This document shows, in pieces, positions 17,545-26,678 of a DNA stretch of 55,390 nt. A model generated the notes under the pieces. It made no database searches and had not been told where the DNA came from. It was given only the letters and a program-made list of their open reading frames with translations. The translations under genes and the position numbers were made by a program. The stretch is taken from assembly GCF_904848585.1 (NCBI RefSeq), contig NZ_CAJHCR010000029.1, positions 1-55,390 of the forward strand, written 5' to 3'. This DNA comes from Paraburkholderia kirstenboschensis. Its GTDB lineage: Bacteria; Pseudomonadota; Gammaproteobacteria; Burkholderiales; Burkholderiaceae. The number at the start of each line of letters is the position of its first letter. Position 1 is the stretch's first letter.

Positions 17545-18648
17545 TCAGGCAGCGTGCTTGCGGCGCCGCGACAAATGCTCCGCAAAAGCCTGCTTCAGCG
17601 CGGGCAAGACTTGCAACGCATTGCCAACAATGCCGTAGTGCGCGAAATCAAATATGGGTGCGTTGGGATCGGTGTTGATCGCCACGATCACGTCCGCGCT
17701 TTCCATGCCCACGCGGTGCTGGATCGCGCCGGATATGCCGGCGGCGATGTAGAGCTTGGGCCGCACCGTCTTGCCGGTCTGTCCCACCTGGCGCTCCCCG
17801 TCGACCCAGCCGGCCTGCACGCATGGCCGGGTCGCACCCACTTCGCCGCCGAGCACGTTCGCCAGTTCGAACGCCAGTTGAAAGTTCTCCGGGCTCTTCA
17901 ACCCCTTGCCGCCGCTCACGATCACATCGGCATAGGGCAGATTGATCCGGTCGCTGCTAGCGTCCGGGATGAAGTCAAGCAACCTCGTGACGATGTCCGT
18001 CTCGATCATCCCCAGCGTTCCATGGACGATGTTGCCAGTGCGTTCGGCGTCGCGCAGCGGCATCGGCATCACGCGCGGGCGCACCGTCGCCATCTGCGGA
18101 CGGTACGCGAGCGTCATGATCGTGCACAACAGCGAGCCGCCAAAGGTGGGGCGCGTGGCCGCGAGCGCCCGCGACGCGGGATCGATGTTGAGTTCGGTGC
18201 AATCGGCGGTCAGCCCGGTCAGCAGGGTCGTCGCTACTGAGCCCGCGAGGTCACGCCCCATCGACGTCGCGCCCAGCAGCAGGATTTCAGGCTGATGCCG
18301 GTTGACGAGGTCGGTCAGCCCTTTCGTGAATGGCTCGTTGCGATAGCCTTGCAAGACCGGGTCGTGGATGATGTACGCATCGTCCGCGCCGTAAGTGAAG
18401 GCTTCTGCGGCGAACTGTTCGAGCGGTTCGGTCGCGCCGCCGAGCACTGCGGCGCCCACTCGGCTGCCGAGCGTGTCGGCCAGTTTGCGCGCTTCACCGA
18501 GCAGTTCCCACGAGACGCTGTGCACGTGTCCGCGGTCGTGCTCGATAAAGACCCAGACGCCTTTGTAGGCCTTCAGGTGTTCCGGTAGTTCGAGGTTGCG
18601 TCGTGCGCGGCCGGCAGGTTTCTTCGCGGGGGATGCGGGTGCGTTCAT
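17545..18648 (-). CDS. fixB: FixB, electron transfer flavoprotein alpha subunit
   Basis: A 367-residue ETF alpha-type subunit that pairs with FixA. The FAD-binding carboxyl domain shows GGKGLKSPENFQLAFELANV, VGQTGKTVRPKLYIAAGISG and QHRVGMESADVIVAINTDPN. The amino part has GRDLAGSVATTLLTGLTADC. Its ATG overlaps the fixA stop by four bases. Length and motifs are complete. Confidence 0.96.
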   Translation of the reverse strand: MNAPASPAKKPAGRARRNLELPEHLKAYKGVWVFIEHDRGHVHSVSWELLGEARKLADTLGSRVGAAVLGGATEPLEQFAAEAFTYGADDAYIIHDPVLQGYRNEPFTKGLTDLVNRHQPEILLLGATSMGRDLAGSVATTLLTGLTADCTELNIDPASRALAATRPTFGGSLLCTIMTLAYRPQMATVRPRVMPMPLRDAERTGNIVHGTLGMIETDIVTRLLDFIPDASSDRINLPYADVIVSGGKGLKSPENFQLAFELANVLGGEVGATRPCVQAGWVDGERQVGQTGKTVRPKLYIAAGISGAIQHRVGMESADVIVAINTDPNAPIFDFAHYGIVGNALQVLPALKQAFAEHLSRRRKHAA

Positions 18649-19493
18649 GACCCCTCCTTCATCAGCAGGTCAGCTTCCAAGGTGGGATGGCGCGTGAAAA
18701 TCTTTCGCAGCAGGTTCACCGACACGTCGCAAAGACTCGATGCGTCGAGGTCGAGAATCTCCGCTTTCTCGCTGCGCGGCGTAGGTCCAAAGACTTTGCT
18801 GACCACTGTCGGCGAGCCCTTCAGGCCGATTTTGCTGAGGTCTTCGATGCCGGCCTGTTCGCAGTTCCATTTGCGCACCGGACAGCCGGCTGCATGCATC
18901 ATCGCGGGCAGCGTCGCGAAGCGCAGTTCGTTGGTGTTCTCCAGCATTGTGATCAGGCACGGCAGCGCAGTCCTGAGCACCTGCACGCCGCCCTCAGCGC
19001 GCCGCTCGACGGTGATCGTGCGCGCATCGAGAGCGGTCTCGACGATGCGCGACACATAGGTCAGCAGTTGCAGACCGAGGCGTTTGGCGATGCCAGGGCC
19101 GACCTGCGCGGTGTCGCCGTCGATCGTCTGCTTGCCAGTGAACACGATGTCCACCGCCTGATCCTTCGCGATCTGCTGGATACCTGCTGCCAGCGCGTAC
19201 GACGTAGCGAGCGTATCCGCGCCCGCGAATGCGCGGTCGGTGAGTAGCACGGCGTCGTCCGCACCGAAGCTGATGCACTTGCGCAACGCTTCCTCGGCCT
19301 GCGGCGGACCCATGCAAAGCATCGTGACCTTGCCGCCGAAGCGGTCCTTCAGTCGCAGGGCCTCTTCGAGTGAAAACAGGTCATAAGGGTTGACGATCGC
19401 CGGAACACCTTGGCGCATGATCGTGTTGGTGACCGGATGAACGCGGATCTGTGTCGAGTCCGGGACCTGCTTGATGCAGACGACGATGTGCAT
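18645..19493 (-). CDS. fixA: FixA, electron transfer flavoprotein beta subunit
   Basis: A 282-residue ETF beta-type subunit carrying the bifurcating flavin together with FixB. It starts MHIVVCIKQVPDSTQIRVHP and contains DIVFTGKQTIDGDTAQVGPG and GLQLLTYVSRI. The reading frame stays open upstream into nifW, so a NifW-FixA fusion protein of 400 residues could be made. FixA's own ATG and a weak GGCGGAG sequence upstream make separate translation the more likely outcome. Confidence 0.94.
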   Translation of the reverse strand: MHIVVCIKQVPDSTQIRVHPVTNTIMRQGVPAIVNPYDLFSLEEALRLKDRFGGKVTMLCMGPPQAEEALRKCISFGADDAVLLTDRAFAGADTLATSYALAAGIQQIAKDQAVDIVFTGKQTIDGDTAQVGPGIAKRLGLQLLTYVSRIVETALDARTITVERRAEGGVQVLRTALPCLITMLENTNELRFATLPAMMHAAGCPVRKWNCEQAGIEDLSKIGLKGSPTVVSKVFGPTPRSEKAEILDLDASSLCDVSVNLLRKIFTRHPTLEADLLMKEGS

Positions 19494-19509
19494 GGCCTTG
19501 CTCCGCCTG

Positions 19510-19850
19510 TCAGGCAACGGTGCGCGTGGGGGCAGCGACGCGCGCAGACTGTCGAGTGAAACGTGCTGCCGCCCATTTTTGTCCCCGAACACCTTGAACA
19601 CTTTTTCTTGGGCCGGCGTGGACGTGACGAAGTCGCCGTAAGCCTTGAGCAGCAGCGCGTGATATGACGCGAACAGCGCGGCTTCGTCGCTCTCCGGCAA
19701 CGCGTCCTGTTGCTGGATGTACTGAAAGAAGCGCTTGAGGATGTGCAGCCGACTCACGTTGACGATCTTCTGGTCGAACGGAATGCCGAAGAACTGCAGA
19801 AATTCCTCGGCTGAGGACAGTGCCTTGAGTTGCTGGACAAAGCTTTTCAT
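19510..19850 (-). CDS. nifW: NifW, nitrogenase-stabilising protein (stop codon displaced)
   Basis: NifW helps protect or mature the MoFe protein. The frame starts MKSFVQQLKALSSAEEFLQF and shows the family blocks LHILKRFFQYIQQQD and AQEKVFKVF. It should end after about 113 residues. In this sequence the TGA at 19510-19512 is out of frame, and translation continues into FixA (LPPRAPLPDRRSKAM). An indel of one or two bases in the last codons is the simplest explanation. The degenerate copy at 1.4 kb keeps TGA at the same relative place. The coordinates given span to the presumed ancestral stop. Confidence 0.85.
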
Positions 19851-19855
19851 CGCGT

Positions 19856-20008
19856 TTACTCCTTGCAAGCGGATGAGGATAGGTGCGGACAGAACGTCGG
19901 CTCGGCGAAGTACTTGTCGCAGGCGTGGCTGGTGGCGCACCGCGGCGTCGTGCTCGACTGATCGGGTCGCACGACGCACTTCGTAAAGCCGACCACAGCG
20001 CCACTCAC
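19856..20008 (-). CDS. Small Cys-rich protein between nifV and nifW
   Basis: A 50-codon frame starts with GTG overlapping the nifV stop (GTGA) and ends two codons before the nifW start. It contains five cysteines, including CATSHACDKYF and FCPHL. The tight fit between the two genes suggests a real coupled gene. I do not recognise the family. No matching frame was found in the collapsed duplicate. Confidence 0.5.
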   Translation of the reverse strand: MSGAVVGFTKCVVRPDQSSTTPRCATSHACDKYFAEPTFCPHLSSSACKE

Positions 20009-21141
20009 GACAATTCTCCGGCGGAGTAGCGCAACTCGATCAGGAAGCGAAACAGGTCGGCGGCACTGGGCGCTTGCTTGTGCTGAGTGGCATGGTGGCG
20101 GACACGGCTCAGCAGCAGCACGACCAGCCTTTCGCTGACGGGCAGGCCGAGCGTGTCATAAGCCCGGCGCACGCTTTGCGAATCCGAATGCTTGCCGAGC
20201 ACGACCGAGCATTCGCGACCGAGTTCGGCGGGATCGAAGCCCTCATAGCTCGATGCATTTTCGGCGAGCCCGGCTGTATGGATGCCGGACTCGTGCGTGA
20301 ATACGCTGGCGCCGACAATGCTTTTGTTCAGCGCGACCGGGCGTCCTGAAACCCGTTGGACAAGCCGCGAGATGCGCAACAGCGCGGTCGTGTCGACGCC
20401 CGTGTTGCGACCCATGATATGACGCACGCCCATTACGATTTCCTCCAGCGCGGCACTTCCGGCGCGTTCGCCGAGACCGTTGACGGTCGTGTTGCAGTGG
20501 GTTGCGCCGGCGCGCAGTGCGGCAAGGGTGTTCGCGGCCGCTAGCCCGAGGTCGTTGTGCGCGTGGATTTCGATTTCCAGGTCGACCGCGTCGTGCAATC
20601 GCGCAATCGCATCATAGGTCGAGAAAGGATCGAGGACGCCAAGCGTGTCGGCAAATCGGATGCGTTGCGCACCGCACTGCTGCGCGCGCCGCGCCACGTC
20701 GGCAAGAAACGAGGGGTCCGCGCGCGAGGCATCCTCCGCGCCCAGCGAAACCCTGCGGCCGCTTTTGGCGGCGGCGCCGATCACGCGACTCACCTGCGCG
20801 AGCACCCATGAGCGCGGCTGGCGCAACTTGTGTTGAAGATGGATATCGGACACGGGAATCGACAGATGAATGATGTCGGGATTGCAGCACAAGGCCGACG
20901 GCAGGTCCGTGTCGGTGAGACGGCCCCAGACTATCAGATCGGCGTCGAGGTTCAGCGCGACGATGGTCTGGATGCAATTGATTTCCTCGGCGCCCATCGC
21001 GGGGATACCGATTTCCAGTTCGGGTACTCCGGCGCTTGAGAGCGCCTCGGCAATCGCGCATTTTTCGGCAACCGTGAATGCGACGCCAGCGGTCTGTTCG
21101 CCGTCGCGCAGTGTGGTGTCATTGATGATCGGATTCGACAC
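20005..21141 (-). CDS. nifV: Homocitrate synthase NifV
   Basis: The 378-residue homocitrate synthase that supplies the FeMo-co ligand. Motifs are INDTTLRDGEQTAG at the start, HAHNDLGLAAANTLAAL for metal binding, NGLGERAGSAALEEIVMG and FTHESGIHTAG. It is the first gene of the operon running to iclR, behind a good sigma54 promoter. Most rhizobia lack nifV and depend on plant homocitrate, so a gene here could allow nitrogen fixation outside the nodule. A diverged second copy is at 1786-2922. Confidence 0.96.
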   Translation of the reverse strand: MSNPIINDTTLRDGEQTAGVAFTVAEKCAIAEALSSAGVPELEIGIPAMGAEEINCIQTIVALNLDADLIVWGRLTDTDLPSALCCNPDIIHLSIPVSDIHLQHKLRQPRSWVLAQVSRVIGAAAKSGRRVSLGAEDASRADPSFLADVARRAQQCGAQRIRFADTLGVLDPFSTYDAIARLHDAVDLEIEIHAHNDLGLAAANTLAALRAGATHCNTTVNGLGERAGSAALEEIVMGVRHIMGRNTGVDTTALLRISRLVQRVSGRPVALNKSIVGASVFTHESGIHTAGLAENASSYEGFDPAELGRECSVVLGKHSDSQSVRRAYDTLGLPVSERLVVLLLSRVRHHATQHKQAPSAADLFRFLIELRYSAGELS

Positions 21142-21174
21142 GGGCAGTTATCCTTAGCCATTTGATCATACGGG

Positions 21175-21299
21175 TTGCAAGTACTGCGCCAAGCGCGGCT
21201 AGTGCGAATAGCCGCTTGCCGCGGGGCTTTCCGATGTTCGCTGGCGTTGTGATGAAGCGGTTCCAACGAAGAACTGTCGCCAATGTCCTGTTTCGAACA
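21175..21299 (-). promoter_or_regulatory. NifA/sigma54 promoter of the nifV-nifW-fixABCX operon
   Basis: On the minus strand TTGGCGCAGTACTTGCAA (complement of 21175-21192) fits TGGCAC-N5-TTGC with one mismatch. A NifA site TGT-N10-ACA is at 21284-21299, about 92 bases upstream. The nifV ATG is 33 bases downstream of the -12 element. Confidence 0.85.
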
Positions 21300-21709
21300 G
21301 CAGATGTAGGGATGAACACGGCGCTGCAGAAAGCGATGCGCGATGCGACGGGCATGGTCAGCCAGGATGTGCGGACGCGGTCGGCGCGATGCAAACGCTG
21401 TAGGGATGGGCTATCCATAGCAACGGCGATGCGGGAAGATAAACACAGGCGGCGGCCATCAGCGCGGCTATGCGCTCTCGGCGATGAGCGCTACGGCGCT
21501 TGAAGAAGCCGCACAGCGCTAAAGACGCACTCCCTCATGCTCGGGCGCGAGGTCGCGCATATGTGGCGGCAGTTCGATCGTCCGGTCGGCGTCGCGCAGT
21601 TTCACGCAGCACGCGAGACGGGATTGCACGTCAAGGCCTCACGCATTGTCGAACTAGTTGTTTTGCTCGTCGTCGGGAGGCGCCAGTCAGTGAGATTTTC
21701 ATGATCGCC
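21300..21709. other. Intergenic region between the nifV promoter and iscA
   Basis: About 400 bases without a recognisable gene. Short plus-strand frames cross it but match nothing known. Both flanking transcription units run on the minus strand. Confidence 0.4.
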
Positions 21710-22084
21710 TCAAACGGAAAACGAACTGCCGCAGCCACAGGTGCTCTGCGCATTGGGGTTGTGAATGACGAAGCGCGAACCTTCAAGGCCGTCTTCGTAG
21801 TCGACGCGCGCGCCGGGCAGGTATTGCTGGCTCATCGAATCGACCAGTAGCGTGACGCCGTCCGTGACGGTCTGCATGTCGTCGTCCGCCACCTGGTCGT
21901 CGAACGCGAAGCCGTACCGGAAGCCCGAACAGCCGCCGCCCGACACATACAGTCGCAGCTTCAGGTTGGGATTGCCTTCTTCCTCGATCAGTGAGGCCAC
22001 TTTCGCAGCGGCCCGGGGCGTGAATTCTAGCGGGCAGAGCACGACGCCGGGTGCGGGGGAAGCCGGTTGGGTGAGCGTTTCCAT
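21710..22084 (-). CDS. IscA/ErpA-type iron-sulfur carrier
   Basis: A 124-residue A-type Fe-S carrier of the HesB/IscA family. The three ligand cysteines are in SGGGCSGFRYGF and STCGCGSSF at the carboxyl end. GARVDYEDGLEGSRFVIHNP is the family core. It may deliver clusters to nitrogenase maturation proteins. It follows the broken nifS/nifU remnant, consistent with a former nifU-nifS-iscA order. The frame is intact. Confidence 0.92.
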   Translation of the reverse strand: METLTQPASPAPGVVLCPLEFTPRAAAKVASLIEEEGNPNLKLRLYVSGGGCSGFRYGFAFDDQVADDDMQTVTDGVTLLVDSMSQQYLPGARVDYEDGLEGSRFVIHNPNAQSTCGCGSSFSV

Positions 22085-22150
22085 GAAGGTTCCTCTCAGG
22101 CTTGAATGGCCTTACTTCGGGTTAGACGAACAGGTCGGTTGCTCGGCGAG

Positions 22151-22860
22151 TTACTGGTCGTCGGCTGCTGCGCCTAGAATCGTCTGGCGCGAGCGAAAGT
22201 CAGACATGTCCGTCTTGATCGCGTCCTCGGCGAGAATCGAGCAGTGGATCTCGACCGGGGCAATAGCAGTTCCTTGACGACCTGATGCGTGGACGCCGCC
22301 GTGCAGTTGACACCGATCCGCATGCGCGGCGGAGCCCCACATACAGTGCGCCAATGCCTTTGGATCCGTTGATCTTGTGAGCGGGCGAACGACATCAGAT
22401 CGACCGGGAAAGCGGCGAGATCGATCGATATCTTGTCGGCAGCATGCGCGGCGTCGACGCGCAGCAGGATGTCCCGGGCGCGGCAGAGCGCGCCGATCGC
22501 GGCGATGTCCTGGGTCACGCGCGTGTCTTTGTCGACGAACGTCACCGATGCGAACACGGCCCCCGGCTGGAGCGCTGCCTTAAATACGGCGAGCTCCACG
22601 AGGCCGCTTTCCTGGACTGGCGACACTATGATCTCGAAGCCTTCGCGATCAAGTTCGAGCATCGCGCCGAGAGCGTCACACCTGTGGTGCGATGAAAGTG
22701 CGCGAGACGCTTGATCGCCACGTTGTTCGATTCCGTCGCTCCGGAGGTCCAGACCATCTCGCGCGGGTCCGTGCTGACGAGCGAGCTGATCTGCTCGCGG
22801 GCTGGTACTGACGTGTTGGAAATCCGACATCGCAGGCTCCTGAAAGCGGGGTAGCGCGAA
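22151..22860 (-). pseudogene. Broken nifS-nifU chimera
   Basis: Minus-strand frames begin with pieces of a cysteine desulfurase: TRVTQDIAAIGALCRARDIL, DAAHAADKISIDLAAFPVDL and GAPPRMRIGVNCTAAST. In another frame they end as an IscU/NifU-type carboxyl end, APVEIHCSILAEDAIKTDMS followed by RSRQTILGAAADDQ. The catalytic lysine region reads SFARSQDQRIQ instead of a SAHK motif. Deletions and frameshifts have fused the two genes, and neither product can be functional. Confidence 0.75.
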
Positions 22861-22894
22861 CTTCATGGCAACTTTCATGCCAATGGAGTTCTCA

Positions 22895-23915
22895 CGCTCC
22901 AGCAGGCTGTTGAAAAGCGCGCCGTGATGACGACCGAAGCTATGTTCAGGAGCCTTGCGCGTGCAATTCCCGCTGAATTACCGGTTCGCCGCGCGATCTG
23001 CGCGGGGCATGCGCACGCATGCAGCCCTTCTGGCGCGCAGTCTTCGCGCCGTGGCGGCTGATCGCGTCGCTCCTTGCAGCACCATACCTGGCATTCGAGC
23101 CATGCGGGTCAGATTGCTCGCATCCATCGTCAGCTTGAAGTGCTGACCGACGCGCTTGATGCCGCGATAGACCGTCTGCCGATCCGTCCGATGGTCTTGC
23201 CCCAGCCGAAATGCTCTTCGATTCGTTTGGGGATGATCTGGCTGATCCGGTAGCCCGCATGCCGCGAAGTGCGACCGTCGATTGCGCTGCCGCCCAAACG
23301 CTCATCGTTGCGCGCGACATGCGGTGTCACGTTGCGAGCGCGGCACTCGTTCACGAAGTCGCGGGTGTCATACGCCTTGTCGGCGCCGACTGTCTTCGCA
23401 TGAGCGCCTGGTACGCAATCGAGCAATTGCAACGCGCTGGCCCGCTCGGCGAAACCATCCGCGTGACTGACCACGGCGCCGACCACCAGCCCCGAGCGAT
23501 TCTCCATCAGGATGTGCCCGTGGCAGCACAGGATGGCCGGGCTCTTGTGGCTCTTCATGAACTCGCGCCTCCGGATCAGTAGTCGACTCGTGCGTGGCAT
23601 TGCTACGTCGCTCGCCTTTCCAGTCAATGTCGGCGTTGCGGCCACCGCCGGCTGGCGGACCATCGTCCGGGCCGTCCTTGCGGCGGAAGCTCTTGTGAAT
23701 GGCCCACGCCTGAATCAGCGTGCCGTCCACGGAGAAATGGTCTTTGGACAGCAAGGCCCGCTTGCCCGCTAGGGTCATGACTTCGGTGAAGAACGCTTCA
23801 ACGACTTCATGCTCCAGCAACCGGTCGCGGTTCTTCGAGAACACCGAGTGGTCCCACGGGTGATCTGCCGGGACGAAGTCCTCCAGCTTGCCCGTCGTTT
23901 CAACGCGTCATTCAC
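22895..23915 (-). mobile_element. IS5-family element with frameshifted transposase
   Basis: The transposase reads FSKNRDRLLEHEVVEAFF, LLSKDHFSVDGTLIQAWA, then after a frameshift HILMENRSGLVVGAVVSHAD, GADKAYDTRDFV and RIEEHFGWGKTIG, all typical of the IS5 group. The first frame runs from 23844. A frameshift near 23600 and another near 23180 inactivate it. The end near 22900 reads TTTTCAACAGCCTGCT on the minus strand, a usual terminus for this group. It separates the nifS/nifU remnant from the nifA fragment. Confidence 0.8.
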
Positions 23916-24057
23916 CAGCGACCTAACTTACACCGGCCAATTGAAGGAGGACCCTGGCAGGCTTGAAATTGAGTCCTGTGTAGACGGGGTTTGACGCACG
24001 GGCGTTATGGATATCGTGTTCATGATCTTGGGCAGCGGATGCGATGCGCAAGTGTTC

Positions 24058-24180
24058 GCTCAGGTTCATCAGCTCGCCCCCGCATGTACCACCTTGCTGT
24101 TGCGCGACGAGAGTGGCACTGGCAACGAAGTCATTGCACATGCGATCCACGAGTTGTCGCCGCGTAGCAGCGACTCGCTG
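24058..24180 (+). pseudogene. nifA: nifA fragment upstream of nifB
   Basis: About 40 codons read TTLLLRDESGTGNEVIAHAI then HELSPRSSDSL. This aligns with the Walker A region of the intact NifA (GESGTGKELVAKALHELSP), but the nucleotide-binding Lys is replaced by Asn. It reflects an ancestral nifA-nifB order. Confidence 0.75.
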
Positions 24181-24213
24181 GTCCGGCGCATGCGTTCCAG
24201 GTCGTGTGAGATT

Positions 24214-24339
24214 TGTCGCAACATCGACATGACGCAACAAAATTGAACAGATACGTCGCGCGCCGGATCATACAGAACTGCGAAACATCCCCTAACACGT
24301 TGATTCTTGGCTTTCTTGTCGAGTGGCATGGATCTGGCT
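24214..24339 (+). promoter_or_regulatory. NifA/sigma54 promoter of nifB
   Basis: A NifA site TGT-N10-ACA lies at 24214-24229, and a -24/-12 element TGGCATGGATCTGGC lies at 24325-24339, 96 bases downstream. The GG and GC dinucleotides have the required 10-base spacing. The nifB ATG is 43 bases beyond the -12 element, with GAGGAG before it. Confidence 0.78.
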
Positions 24340-24382
24340 TTATGGCTTGCGCGCGGCCGCCGTCGGTTGCGAGGAGATATCC

Positions 24383-25978
24383 ATGCAAACGGGTTCAAAT
24401 GCGAGCGACTTGCCGGCAGCGGCATATATTGGCATCGGGCGGCTTAAACCTCTTGGCGTGAAGATCGAAGACCCGTCCACCGGCGGCGGCTGTGGCACGC
24501 ACGGTGGTGAGGGTAACCCCGGTTGGGGCGGGTCGGGTAGTCTCGACGACTTGCCGCCGGACATCCGGGAAAAGGTCAAGAATCACCCGTGCTACTCCGA
24601 AGAAGCTCACCATCACTATGCGCGCATGCATGTGGCGGTGGCGCCGGCTTGCAACGTCCAGTGCAACTACTGCAACCGCAAATACGACTGCTCGAACGAG
24701 TCGCGCCCTGGCGTGGTCTCTCAGAAGCTAACGCCGCAACAGGCAGTGAAGAAGGTCGTGGCCGTCGCAAGCGAGATTCCGCAGATGACGGTGCTTGGCA
24801 TTGCCGGTCCCGGTGATTCGCTGGCGAGCCCGGCGAAGACCTTCGAGACGTTCCGGATGCTGCAGGAACACGCCCCGGACATCAAGCTGTGCCTTTCAAC
24901 CAATGGTTTGGCGTTGCCCGACCTCGTGGACGAAATCTGCAAGTACAACATCGACCACGTGACAATTACCATCAACATGGTCGACCCGGCGGTGGGCGAG
25001 AAAATCTATCCGTGGATTTTCTGGCAGCACAAGCGCGTGACCGGTTACGAAGCAGCCCGCATCCTTCATGACCGGCAGATGAAGGGTCTCGAGATGCTCA
25101 CCGCACGCGGCGTGCTAACCAAGATCAATTCGGTGTTGATTCCCGGCATCAACGACGAGCACCTGAGCGAGGTCAACCGCGAGGTGAAGAAACGCGGCGC
25201 ATTCCTGCATAACATCATGCCGCTGATCGCCGAGCCCGAGCACGGCACTCACTTTGGCCTGAGCGGCCAGCGCGGACCGACTGCGCAGGAACTCAAGGCA
25301 GTGCAGGACGCCTGCATGGGCGGCGCGAGCCTGATGCGTCATTGCCGCCAGTGTCGCGCGGATGCGGTTGGCCTGCTGGGCGAGGACCGCAGCGAGGAAT
25401 TCATGCTCGACAAGATCGAGCAGATGCAAGTGGTCTACGACCTCGACCGCCGCCGTGAATACCAGCAGCGCGTCGAAGCCGAGCGTCAAGCGCAGCACGA
25501 TGCGAAGCAAGATGCGCTGGCTGTCTCTCGCGAGATCGACGTCGCCGACGACATGAAGGTGCTGGTCTCGGTCGCAACGAAGGGCGGCGGCCGGGTCAAC
25601 GAGCACTTTGGCCACGTCACGGAGTTTCAGATATTCGAGGTGTCGGCAACCGAAGCGCTGTTCGTCGGCCATCGCCGGGTGGACCTGTATTGCCGGGGCG
25701 GTTACGGCGACGACGAGCAACTACCGTCGGTCGTGCGCGCGCTCCACGACTGTCACGCGGTGCTTGTCGCGAAGATCGGCGCCTGCCCCAAAGACGAACT
25801 GGCGCAAGCGGGCATCGAGCCTGTCGATCAGTACGTCGGCGAATTTATCGAAACAGCGGTCCTTGCCTGGTTCAACGACTACCGCAGTCGAATCGCCAGC
25901 GGCGCCATCGTGCATTGGGACCGCGGCGATGCTTCGATCCGCCAGGGCGCTTACACCTCGTCAGCCTCAGCGGCGTGA
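24383..25978 (+). CDS. nifB: NifB, radical SAM FeMo-co precursor synthase
   Basis: Makes NifB-co, the Fe8S9C core of FeMo-co. The 531-residue protein carries the radical SAM motif CNVQCNYC (about residues 88-95), additional cluster cysteines including CYSEEAHHHYARMH and RHCRQCRADAVGLLG, and a carboxyl-terminal NifX-like domain of about 110 residues (HFGHVTEFQIFEV). The ATG at 24383 is chosen because GAGGAGATATCC precedes it. It heads the accessory operon running to about 34 kb. Confidence 0.97.
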   Translation: MQTGSNASDLPAAAYIGIGRLKPLGVKIEDPSTGGGCGTHGGEGNPGWGGSGSLDDLPPDIREKVKNHPCYSEEAHHHYARMHVAVAPACNVQCNYCNRKYDCSNESRPGVVSQKLTPQQAVKKVVAVASEIPQMTVLGIAGPGDSLASPAKTFETFRMLQEHAPDIKLCLSTNGLALPDLVDEICKYNIDHVTITINMVDPAVGEKIYPWIFWQHKRVTGYEAARILHDRQMKGLEMLTARGVLTKINSVLIPGINDEHLSEVNREVKKRGAFLHNIMPLIAEPEHGTHFGLSGQRGPTAQELKAVQDACMGGASLMRHCRQCRADAVGLLGEDRSEEFMLDKIEQMQVVYDLDRRREYQQRVEAERQAQHDAKQDALAVSREIDVADDMKVLVSVATKGGGRVNEHFGHVTEFQIFEVSATEALFVGHRRVDLYCRGGYGDDEQLPSVVRALHDCHAVLVAKIGACPKDELAQAGIEPVDQYVGEFIETAVLAWFNDYRSRIASGAIVHWDRGDASIRQGAYTSSASAA

Positions 25979-26019
25979 CGACCCCACACCCTGCCAGACA
26001 GGACAACCGGAGAGCCTCC

Positions 26020-26214
26020 ATGCCGCTGAAGATTATTGCGTCCACCTGTACGGGATGCTCCGCCTGCGAACCGCAGTGCCCCAATGTCGCGATCAATGAG
26101 AAAGGCGGCGTGTTCGCGATCGACCCCAAGAAATGCACCGAATGCGAAGGCCACTTCGACGACCCGCAGTGCGTCGCCGTGTGTCCCGTGGACGGCTGCA
26201 TCGTTCAGGTCTGA
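26020..26214 (+). CDS. fdxN: Nif-associated 2[4Fe-4S] ferredoxin (FdxN type)
   Basis: A 64-residue ferredoxin with two cluster-binding motifs: CTGCSACEPQCPN, and CTECEGHFDDPQCVAVCPVD, the latter with the longer spacing typical of FdxN-like proteins behind nifB. It probably reduces nitrogenase reductase or serves NifB. It lies 41 bases after nifB in the same operon. Confidence 0.9.
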   Translation: MPLKIIASTCTGCSACEPQCPNVAINEKGGVFAIDPKKCTECEGHFDDPQCVAVCPVDGCIVQV

Positions 26215-26264
26215 GTCTGGCTCGTGGCCGGGCTGGCCATTCATCCATCAGGAGAGTACGCATC

Positions 26265-26669
26265 ATGCTGTCCAACGTGACTATTACGAGCGCCGCCGAA
26301 AATTTCATGCGCCGTGTCGTGCGCTTTGCGGGGCTGCCGGCTGGCGCCGGCTTTCGTCTGGTGATGAGCGCCGGCGGCTGCCGCGGCCATACCGCGGAAT
26401 TCACCGCCGAGCCGGCGCTTCAACCCGGCGAACAGGAACTCGACATCGATGGCCTGCGCGAATTCCTGCCTGCTGTGAGTCGGCTGATGCTCGAAGGCAT
26501 AACGATCGATTTCGCCGACACGCCAACCCGGTCCGGCTTGATCTTCGTGAATCCCAATCGGGCCGCTTGTGGTTGCAGCAGTGCGGAGTCGGTGCCGCCG
26601 GGCGAGGCGACAATCGATGTCAGCGCGATTGGTCTCGGGCGGCCGCCGCTGCCGCGTCAGATCTCCTGA
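26265..26669 (+). CDS. HesB/IscA-like nif Fe-S accessory protein
   Basis: A 134-residue HesB-like protein: MSAGGCRGHTAEFT holds the first ligand cysteine and NRAACGCSSAES the carboxyl-terminal pair, as in A-type carriers. It is longer than usual by a tail of about 25 residues. GGAGAG precedes the ATG. It is located between the ferredoxin and helical-repeat genes, as in other proteobacterial nifB operons. Confidence 0.85.
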   Translation: MLSNVTITSAAENFMRRVVRFAGLPAGAGFRLVMSAGGCRGHTAEFTAEPALQPGEQELDIDGLREFLPAVSRLMLEGITIDFADTPTRSGLIFVNPNRAACGCSSAESVPPGEATIDVSAIGLGRPPLPRQIS

Positions 26670-26678
26670 AGGGGAGCG

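Noticed and set aside
22444..22714. Plus-strand open frames inside the nifS/nifU remnant
   Set aside because: They lie opposite readable cysteine desulfurase motifs and have no motifs of their own.
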